Assembly (NCBI GenBank): GCA_019323555.1
Contig: JAHWHC010000062.1
Location: forward strand, 1-6,396
Length of the DNA: 6,396 nt
DNA from: Candidatus Woesearchaeota archaeon
GTDB taxonomy: Archaea > Nanobdellota > Nanobdellia > Woesearchaeales > ARS49
Direction: 5' to 3'
The notes under the pieces are model-generated. The model did not search any database, was not told the origin of the DNA, and was given only the letters and a program-made list of their open reading frames with translations. This document shows, one piece after another, positions 1-4,587 of the stretch. A program made the position numbers and the translations under genes. Position 1 is the first letter of the stretch; the number at the start of each line of letters is the position of its first letter.

Positions 1-2
1 AA

Positions 3-149
3 GAGGGCGGCAGGACAACCCAGAAGGATCTTAGAAAGAATTTTCCGCAGTCAGAGGCAAAGATTTCTTTGATGGTTTCAGAGCTTGAGCACAAAGGCAA
101 AATAAAAAAGATTAAAAAAGGCAGGGGCAACATCATCACCTTAAGATGA
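3..149 (+). CDS. C-terminal end of a winged-helix transcriptional regulator (5' truncated)
   Basis: An open frame enters from the left edge and ends at TGA 147-149, giving 48 residues. It reads as the C-terminal half of a winged helix-turn-helix: a GG-R-TTQKDLRKNF helix, then a QSEAKISLMVSELEHKGKI recognition-helix segment, then a basic wing ending GRGNIITLR. This resembles the C-terminal DNA-binding domain of archaeal regulators that often carry an N-terminal sensor or membrane part, which lies outside the window. Its stop overlaps the next start codon (ATGA at 146-149), so the two genes are probably co-transcribed and translationally coupled. The fold assignment is from pattern recognition; the regulated genes are unknown. 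A self-regulated pair with the DUF460 gene is possible but not shown. Confidence 0.72.
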   Translation, partial: EGGRTTQKDLRKNFPQSEAKISLMVSELEHKGKIKKIKKGRGNIITLR

Positions 150-1309
150 AGGAAAAGCCTTTGCTTATTGTTGGTATTGATCCGGGAACAACAACTGCCT
201 ATGCCTTGCTTGATGTAAGTGGCAAAGTTGTTGGACTGTATTCTGCTAAAGAACTGAGTGTTGATGCGCTTATTGCAAATGTTACCGCTATTGGCATTCC
301 AGTATGTGTTGGGTGTGACAAGGCAAAGATTCCTGCCTTTGTTGAGAAGTTTGCAGTACAAGTGGGTGCTAAGTTGTTTTCTCCTTCAGAAGATATAAAG
401 ATTGATGAGAAAAGAAAGCTTACAAAAGGCCGTGATTTCAGGAATAATCATGAGATGGATGCTCTTGCTTCTGCTATTTTTGCCTATAATCGTGTTGAGG
501 GTTTATTCAGGCGCGTGAACAAGTTCCTTGAAGGCAAGAAAAAGGCAGAATTCAGTGATAAAGTCAAAGAATTGGTTATAAAGAAAGGAATTAGTATCTC
601 AGGAGCACTGGATCTGCTTACAGAGCCGGAAAAGACAGAGATTAAGATTGTAAAGAAGGTTGTTGAGCAGAAAAAGCTTAGTGAAAAGGATTTTCTTGAA
701 TTGTATAATGAGCTTAAGAAGGCTGAGCAGGATAACAAGATTCTGAAAAGTCAGAACAAGTTGCTTTCAGATAAACTGAAGAAAGCTGAAAAAAAGCCAG
801 AGAAAACGCAGGAGCTTCCTAAAGCAACGCCTGATGAACGGCTTAAGCAGAAAAATAGGAAAATTGACTTCTTGAGCAAGGAGATTAATAAAAAAGACCA
901 GGAAATTAAAGATAAAGCTAAAGAGATACAGCGCTTCAATAACCTGCTTTTTGAGATTAAAAACAAGTTAGTTGTCAAGAAGCTAAAAAATCTTGGCTGG
1001 TCTGAGTTTCAGGCAAAGCAGGGCAATATTCATAAAGGGGATGTTCTGCTTGTGGAGGACCCTGCTGAGTTCAGCCAAAAGACCCTGGCAGAATTAAAGG
1101 ATTTGGTGGAAATTATAATTCATAAAAAAGACATTCCTAAGAAATTTCTTGATTTAGGCTTTGTTTTTGTCAATGCAGAGGACCTTGGAAAATTTCAGGA
1201 AACAAAGCTCTTTGCTTTTGTCAACAAAGGCAGGTTTGAGGAGGCAAGGAGAAGCAGGGATTTACTGAAAAACATAATAAAGGCATATAAAAAAGAAAGG
1301 TCTACTTAA
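146..1309 (+). CDS. DUF460 family protein, predicted RuvC/YqgF-like (RNase H fold) nuclease with coiled coil
   Basis: 387 residues. The N-terminal part (about 1-125) matches the archaeal DUF460/COG2433 family, predicted to have a RuvC/RNase H fold. GIDPGTTT holds the first acidic residue (D12), VGCDKAKIP holds D58, and NNHEMDALASA holds H102 and D105 at the usual site of the last acidic residue. A long Lys/Glu-rich segment (about 165-275) is a predicted coiled coil. A final alpha/beta region (about 280-387, with GDVLLVEDP) resembles the C-terminal part of the family. From memory, many archaeal members exceed 500 residues, so this is a short version, mostly in the middle. The start is fixed by the ATGA overlap with the upstream winged-helix gene. 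The 3' end overlaps the convergent NMD3-like gene by 8 bp. Nuclease activity is predicted, and the substrate is unknown. Family call is firm; function is not. Confidence 0.85.
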   Translation: MKEKPLLIVGIDPGTTTAYALLDVSGKVVGLYSAKELSVDALIANVTAIGIPVCVGCDKAKIPAFVEKFAVQVGAKLFSPSEDIKIDEKRKLTKGRDFRNNHEMDALASAIFAYNRVEGLFRRVNKFLEGKKKAEFSDKVKELVIKKGISISGALDLLTEPEKTEIKIVKKVVEQKKLSEKDFLELYNELKKAEQDNKILKSQNKLLSDKLKKAEKKPEKTQELPKATPDERLKQKNRKIDFLSKEINKKDQEIKDKAKEIQRFNNLLFEIKNKLVVKKLKNLGWSEFQAKQGNIHKGDVLLVEDPAEFSQKTLAELKDLVEIIIHKKDIPKKFLDLGFVFVNAEDLGKFQETKLFAFVNKGRFEEARRSRDLLKNIIKAYKKERST

Positions 1310-1757
1310 CGTGTCTTTCTAATACTTCTGGATTCCAGCGCTCTTTTTTTCCAGTAGTGAGGTTTTTTACACGTACCTGTGTGCCTATTTCCACTACTTT
1401 TAGCTGTTCTCCGCTGACTTCTATGATATCTCCCTTTTGGAACTTTAGGCACCTGAAAAGAACAGTAACACGGTATAGCAATTTGCTGGTCATTTTGTGC
1501 TGTGTGTGCAGTTTTTTGCTTGTTTTCAGCACCCCTGCAAACCGCTTCTTTAGTTTTTTTCCAAGATCCAGCATGAATTTGTTTGAGGACATCCACAAAT
1601 CAATGCCATTATTAACTTTCTCTTCTTTAGCAATCCAGACATACTTGTCTTGTGCTATTTTCTTCCTGATATAGTTCATCACTTCAGGAGTCGGATTTCT
1701 AATCTGAAGCTTGCCCTCAAAATACTTGGGTCCTTTTTCCTCTATTTTTGCAACCAT
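1302..1757 (-). CDS. nmd3: NMD3-family protein lacking the N-terminal zinc-binding region
   Basis: 151 residues from ATG 1757. The body matches the core of archaeal/eukaryotic NMD3: KYFEGKLQIRN (about 11-21), WIAKEEKVNNGIDLWMSSN with a following helix (about 41-75), KKLHTQHKMTSKLLYRVTVLFR (the family's K-L-H-T/D...YRVTVL signature), then a small beta-barrel-like tail (GDIIEVSG...VKNLTTGKKERW). Eukaryotic NMD3 is the 60S export adaptor; archaeal homologues are thought to act in large-subunit biogenesis. The usual N-terminal CxxC zinc motifs are absent, and only 79 bp separate this start from the divergent signal peptidase gene, so they cannot be encoded just upstream. A TTG-started extension to 1796 was rejected because the TATA box lies inside it, centred about 27 nt from ATG 1757. 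That spacing implies a leaderless mRNA. The stop is TAG, and the 3' end overlaps the DUF460 gene. Confidence 0.78.
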   Translation of the reverse strand: MVAKIEEKGPKYFEGKLQIRNPTPEVMNYIRKKIAQDKYVWIAKEEKVNNGIDLWMSSNKFMLDLGKKLKKRFAGVLKTSKKLHTQHKMTSKLLYRVTVLFRCLKFQKGDIIEVSGEQLKVVEIGTQVRVKNLTTGKKERWNPEVLERHVK

Positions 1758-1780
1758 AACAAGATATTGCCTTCCGGCAT

Positions 1781-1788
1781 ATATAAAA
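1781..1788 (-). promoter_or_regulatory. TATA box of the NMD3-like gene
   Basis: On the minus strand this reads TTTTATAT, centred about 27 nt before the A of ATG 1757. That is the normal archaeal TATA-to-transcription-start distance, so transcription should begin at or next to the start codon. It supports the shorter start for the gene. Confidence 0.68.
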
Positions 1789-1800
1789 CTTATCAAAAAG

Positions 1801-1814
1801 AAACCTTTTTAAAC
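1801..1814 (+). promoter_or_regulatory. BRE/TATA promoter of the signal peptidase operon
   Basis: AAACCTTTTTAAAC resembles an archaeal BRE followed by a TATA element. The TTTTTAAA core is centred about 27-28 nt upstream of ATG 1837, again implying a leaderless transcript. It lies back to back with the minus-strand TATA box at 1781-1788, so two promoters share the 79-bp divergent intergenic region. Confidence 0.65.
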
Positions 1815-1836
1815 AAACCACATTCAGTATACAATA

Positions 1837-2460
1837 ATGGAAATAAAGAAGTTCCTTAAGGCAGTGTGGCATTTTATTTGGGTAGAAGACAGCTGGTTGA
1901 GCTGGATTGTTAATGTTTTTCTTGCTTTTATCATAATCAAGTTCTTGGTTTATCCTGGTCTTGGTTTTGCTTTAGGAACAAGCCACCCTATTGTTGCTGT
2001 TGTCTCAAGCAGCATGGAACACCCTGTTGATTTTGATGAATGGTGGACAAGTCCTAGCTGTTGTGCTAACTCAGATTGCCATACAAAACTGAGCCAAGGA
2101 ATGATTCTTGAAAAGGAAGGCATTGGCAAAGAAGAATTTCTGGATTTTTCTTTCACTAATGGTTTTAATAAGGGAGATATAATGATTTTGTATAGCCCAA
2201 AGAATATTGCTATTGGTGATGTACTGACATTTATGGCACAAGGCCGTTCTGATCCAATAATCCACCGGGTTATTGCAGTTACAAAGCAAGGAGAGCAGAT
2301 AACCTATCAGACAAAAGGGGATAATAATTGTGCCTCTGCAGATTTTGAGAAATTTGTAACAAAAGATCAGGCTATTGGAAAGGCTGTTTGGCGGGTTCCT
2401 TTGCTTGGTTGGATCAAGATTGGCTTTGTTGGATTGCTTAAGTTCATAGGGTTGATGTAA
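1837..2460 (+). CDS. Signal peptidase I, archaeal Sec11-like (family S26B)
   Basis: 207 residues. This membrane protease removes signal peptides from Sec-exported proteins. The Trp-rich N-terminus (WHFIWVEDSWLSW) leads into one clear membrane segment (about 22-46). The catalytic motif AVVSSSMEH follows, with S59 before M60 as nucleophile. NKGDIMILY (111-119) starts the beta core. DPIIHRVIAV places H143 where bacterial enzymes have the general-base Lys, the archaeal/eukaryotic ER pattern. TKGDNN supplies D162. A hydrophobic C-terminal stretch (about 188-207) may be a second membrane-associated helix. An insert of about 50 residues between S59 and the GD motif carries Cys75, Cys76 and Cys81 and should lie outside the cytoplasm. 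It is the first gene of a three-gene operon; the transcription factor S start lies 1 nt after its stop. Its promoter implies a leaderless mRNA, which supports this start. Confidence 0.92.
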   Translation: MEIKKFLKAVWHFIWVEDSWLSWIVNVFLAFIIIKFLVYPGLGFALGTSHPIVAVVSSSMEHPVDFDEWWTSPSCCANSDCHTKLSQGMILEKEGIGKEEFLDFSFTNGFNKGDIMILYSPKNIAIGDVLTFMAQGRSDPIIHRVIAVTKQGEQITYQTKGDNNCASADFEKFVTKDQAIGKAVWRVPLLGWIKIGFVGLLKFIGLM

Positions 2461-2461
2461 T

Positions 2462-2776
2462 ATGTTATTTTGTGAAAAATGCGGCGGCATAATGATGCCT
2501 AAAAAAACCAGTGGAAAAACATACCTGGTTTGCCCTAAGTGCAGCCACAAGGTAGATGCTAAAGGCACGGTGATTTCTGAGAAATGCAAGTCAAAAGATG
2601 ACTGTGTTGAGGTTGTTGAGAAGATTGAAACCAGGCCGCAGGTTGAGGAAGAGTGCCCTAAGTGCAAGCACACAAAGGCGAGGTCTTGGGAAAAGCAGAT
2701 GAGGGCAGGTGATGAGCCCCCTACTCGTTTTTATGAGTGTGAGAACTGCAAGCATATCTGGCGAGATCAGTCATGA
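2462..2776 (+). CDS. tfs: Transcription factor S (TFIIS/RPB9-like RNA polymerase cleavage factor)
   Basis: 104 residues, the normal length for archaeal TFS, which binds RNA polymerase and stimulates cleavage of the nascent RNA in backtracked complexes. Two zinc ribbons are visible. The N-terminal one has C4-x2-C7 and C24-x2-C27. The C-terminal one has C65-x2-C68 and C93-x2-C96. Between the C-terminal Cys pairs, QMRAGDEPPTRFYEC carries the acidic D84-E85 pair on the loop that enters the polymerase active site, so the protein should be cleavage-competent rather than an inhibitory paralogue. The linker has two extra Cys residues (C42, C48). It starts 1 nt after the signal peptidase stop and its TGA overlaps the next ATG (2773-2776), so it is in an operon with no promoter of its own visible. 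Confidence 0.95.
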   Translation: MLFCEKCGGIMMPKKTSGKTYLVCPKCSHKVDAKGTVISEKCKSKDDCVEVVEKIETRPQVEEECPKCKHTKARSWEKQMRAGDEPPTRFYECENCKHIWRDQS

Positions 2777-3015
2777 ATCTTGAAAAATACCTTGAAAATA
2801 ATTCTTTGAAGATTGTTGTAAAGCCTAATGCCAAGAAGAATGAGATTCTTGGATATGATGAATCTAGAAAAGCTGTGAAAGTGGCTATTGCAGCTCAGGC
2901 AGAAAAAGGCAAGGCAAATATTGAAGTCATTAAGTTTTTCTCAAAGTTATTAGGAAAGCCAGTTAAAATAAAGAGCGGTCTCACAAGCAAGGAAAAGCTT
3001 CTGAAAATATCGTAA
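2773..3015 (+). CDS. DUF167/YggU family protein
   Basis: 80 residues covering the full DUF167 (UPF0235, YggU) domain: VVKPNAKKNEILGYD near the start, then AVKVAIAAQAEKGKANIEVIKFFSKLLG with the family's GKAN motif, then VKIKSGLTSKEKLLKI with the SG-x2-S-x2-K motif at the end. The family is small and widespread in bacteria and archaea, and its biochemical function is not established. The start is set by the ATGA overlap with transcription factor S, which indicates coupled translation. It is the last gene of the operon and is followed by a T-rich termination region. Confidence 0.92.
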   Translation: MNLEKYLENNSLKIVVKPNAKKNEILGYDESRKAVKVAIAAQAEKGKANIEVIKFFSKLLGKPVKIKSGLTSKEKLLKIS

Positions 3016-3031
3016 TTTTTCCGGATTTTTC
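3016..3031 (+). terminator. T-rich transcription termination region after the DUF167 gene
   Basis: Two T5 runs (3016-3020 and 3026-3030) directly follow the TAA of the DUF167 gene, separated by CCGGA. Archaeal RNA polymerase terminates intrinsically at oligo-T tracts without needing a strong hairpin, and none is visible here. The next gene has its own TATA box just downstream, which fits an operon end. Confidence 0.55.
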
Positions 3032-3040
3032 TAGGCAAAT

Positions 3041-3049
3041 CATATAAAG
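3041..3049 (+). promoter_or_regulatory. TATA box of the 78-residue hypothetical gene
   Basis: CATATAAAG is centred about 25-26 nt upstream of ATG 3071, the same leaderless spacing as the other promoters in this window. It supports the 78-residue ORF as a transcribed gene. Confidence 0.6.
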
Positions 3050-3070
3050 GATAAAATCAAGTATATTTGC

Positions 3071-3307
3071 ATGTCAGAAATAAATGTAATTATAGTTAAA
3101 GGCTGTGATTTCTACCAAATTAAAATGCATTACCGGGAAATAATTAAATCAATAAACAATCCAGAAGAATTCAAAAAACTCCTCAAAAATAAGCAATATC
3201 TTGATGCAGGTTACCTCATTCTTGATTTCAACAACAAGACAATAATAAATTGCCAGAATGCATTAAATCTCCCTAAGACTAATTTTGAAGAACTAAAAAT
3301 TATCTAA
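3071..3307 (+). CDS. Hypothetical protein, 78 residues
   Basis: I do not recognise a family. The sequence reads as a short beta strand (INVIIVKG, 4-11), two likely helices (about 16-26 and 31-43, Lys/Asn-rich), a beta hairpin (about 47-60, with GYLILDFNNKTIINC), and a helical tail. No signal peptide, membrane segment or zinc motif is seen; its two Cys are isolated. It is soluble-looking and could be a small alpha/beta protein. Evidence that it is real: a TATA box at the leaderless distance, ATG start, no other gene in this interval, and codon use like its neighbours. It stands alone, and its 3' end overlaps the convergent nucS gene by 15 bp. Function unknown. Confidence 0.68.
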   Translation: MSEINVIIVKGCDFYQIKMHYREIIKSINNPEEFKKLLKNKQYLDAGYLILDFNNKTIINCQNALNLPKTNFEELKII

Positions 3308-4033
3308 TCTGCTCTGTTTCTTGTTAAAATCCTCAAGATATTTGGGCGGCCTCACAGACACAAAAGAATATCCCCAGTCTTCTAGCATCTTTTGTGCATT
3401 TGGGGTTATCTTTGGAGCTGCAATTATCCCGCGTACTTTTGAAATGCCTTTTGAAACCATTAATCTCTCAACATATCTTCGTAATTGTGTCACAGCACCT
3501 AAATCTGCGCAGTATCTTTTGCACTCAACTACTGTAAGCATTCCGTCTTTGTCAATCCCAAGGACGTCTATGAATCCGTATTTTGTCTGTTCTTCTTGAG
3601 AAACCGGCACAAATCCTTTCTCTATCAGTTCAGGGTTCTTGTAAAGCATATTTGCCATGTCTGCCTCTGTTCCAGATATAACAATAGATCTTCCATCTTC
3701 CAGTCTCTGCGAATTAAAGAAATACATCTTATTGATTGTGATGTCCATGTTTTCTTTTAATGCAAGATTTCTTGATTGCAGGATCATTTTATTGTCAGTC
3801 AGCACCAGATTATGAGTTGTATTCTGTTTCATGTAGTTGATGGGATTATTTCCAGAAGGCTGGTGCACAAGCAGGGTATTGTCTGCTTTTATGATTATCA
3901 CCCTGTCCCCATCTTCTAGAAGGCTCTCTGCTCTTCCAGAGTATCTTATGCTGCAGTTGCATGCTATTATTACCATCTCATTTCTGCGCAGAGCATCATT
4001 CAACAATGTTACATAATCTTGTTGTTCAAGCAT
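3293..4033 (-). CDS. nucS: Endonuclease NucS/EndoMS, mismatch-specific double-strand cutter
   Basis: 246 residues, close to the normal family length. NucS/EndoMS cuts both strands near mismatches and acts as the mismatch-correction nuclease in many archaea and actinobacteria lacking MutS-MutL. The N-terminal DNA-binding domain shows YSGRAES (R34), GDRVIIIKADNTLLVHQPSG, and NPINYM, where Tyr67 sits at the site usually held by a base-stacking Trp. The C-terminal RecB-like nuclease domain shows GTEADM (E123), YGFIDVLGIDKDG (D156), LTVVECKRY (E170, K172) and a Q183-x3-Y187 pair. The D-x13-E-x-K spacing matches the characterised enzymes. The protein ends QSRLDNF (240-246), a Q-x2-L-x2-F PCNA-binding-like motif. 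The start lies 2 nt after the dCMP deaminase stop, so nucS is the last gene of the thymidylate operon. Family call is very secure. Confidence 0.95.
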   Translation of the reverse strand: MLEQQDYVTLLNDALRRNEMVIIACNCSIRYSGRAESLLEDGDRVIIIKADNTLLVHQPSGNNPINYMKQNTTHNLVLTDNKMILQSRNLALKENMDITINKMYFFNSQRLEDGRSIVISGTEADMANMLYKNPELIEKGFVPVSQEEQTKYGFIDVLGIDKDGMLTVVECKRYCADLGAVTQLRRYVERLMVSKGISKVRGIIAAPKITPNAQKMLEDWGYSFVSVRPPKYLEDFNKKQSRLDNF

Positions 4034-4035
4034 TT

Positions 4036-4587
4036 TTATTCACTTTCAAGTTTTCTTGCAGATGTTATAGAATTCACATACTCTATCACTATTCTTTTAG
4101 TTGTATCAGCCAGCTCTAATTTCTTGATCTTCAGTCCTGCTTTTTCAGCTTCCTGTCTCCAGTGGTTGTCTCTTTCCTTGTTTAAGGTTTCATAGTCCAG
4201 TTCATAGAATAACTCTTTTATTCCTGCTGCAACCAACAGTTTCAAGCAGGTGTAGCAGGGAAATAATGTAACATAAAGTGTTGCTCCCTGTATTGGTATC
4301 CCTTTTCTTGCTGCTCTTGCTATTGCATTTGCCTCTGCATGAACATTTCTTGCATAGTGATTTTTTTCTGCATCTGGGACACTCATGCATCTTCTGAAAC
4401 ATAAGCCTTCATCAGAGCAGTTTGGCATTCCTGGCATTGAGCCATTGTATCCTGTTGCCAGGACTTGTTTGTTGAGAACTATCACTGCGCCTGTTGGTCT
4501 TGATAAGCAGGTTGAGCGTGTTGCTGCAACTTTTGCCAGGATCATGAAGTATTCATCCCAGCTTGGTCTGTGTTTTGGTTCAGGCAT
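4036..4587 (-). CDS. dCMP deaminase (zinc-dependent deoxycytidylate deaminase)
   Basis: 183 residues. The enzyme deaminates dCMP to dUMP, the substrate of thymidylate synthase. RPSWDEYFM near the start is typical of dCMP deaminases, followed by RSTCLSRPTGAVIV (24-37) and ATGYNGSMPG (44-53). The active-site motifs are HAEANAI (zinc ligand H83, proton shuttle E85) and PCYTC (zinc ligands C111 and C114). Cys57, Cys63 and Cys67 fall in the region that carries extra metal or structural Cys in some relatives. About 50 residues after the catalytic core form a C-terminal helix/strand region. The ATG overlaps the 3' end of the thymidylate synthase gene by 8 bp (ATGCCTGA), and nucS follows 2 nt after its stop, so expression is operonic. 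A cytidine or tRNA deaminase is less likely given the N-terminal motifs and the neighbour. Confidence 0.94.
   Translation of the reverse strand: MPEPKHRPSWDEYFMILAKVAATRSTCLSRPTGAVIVLNKQVLATGYNGSMPGMPNCSDEGLCFRRCMSVPDAEKNHYARNVHAEANAIARAARKGIPIQGATLYVTLFPCYTCLKLLVAAGIKELFYELDYETLNKERDNHWRQEAEKAGLKIKKLELADTTKRIVIEYVNSITSARKLESE

Noticed and set aside
484..978. Ser/Leu/Phe-rich minus-strand frames opposite the DUF460 gene
   Set aside because: Mirror image of the Lys/Glu-rich coiled coil; a known artefact of such regions.
1306..1674. Two alternative frames (minus 1306-1596, plus 1357-1674) over the NMD3-like gene
   Set aside because: The NMD3 frame carries family signatures; the others do not and have no start signals.
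1758..1796. TTG-started N-terminal extension of the NMD3-like protein (13 extra residues)
   Set aside because: The extension contains the TATA box, and the ATG at 1757 is at the leaderless distance from it.
2071..2673. 200-codon minus-strand open frame across the signal peptidase and TFS genes
   Set aside because: It is antisense to two clearly identified genes, and its translation has no recognisable motif and unnatural composition.
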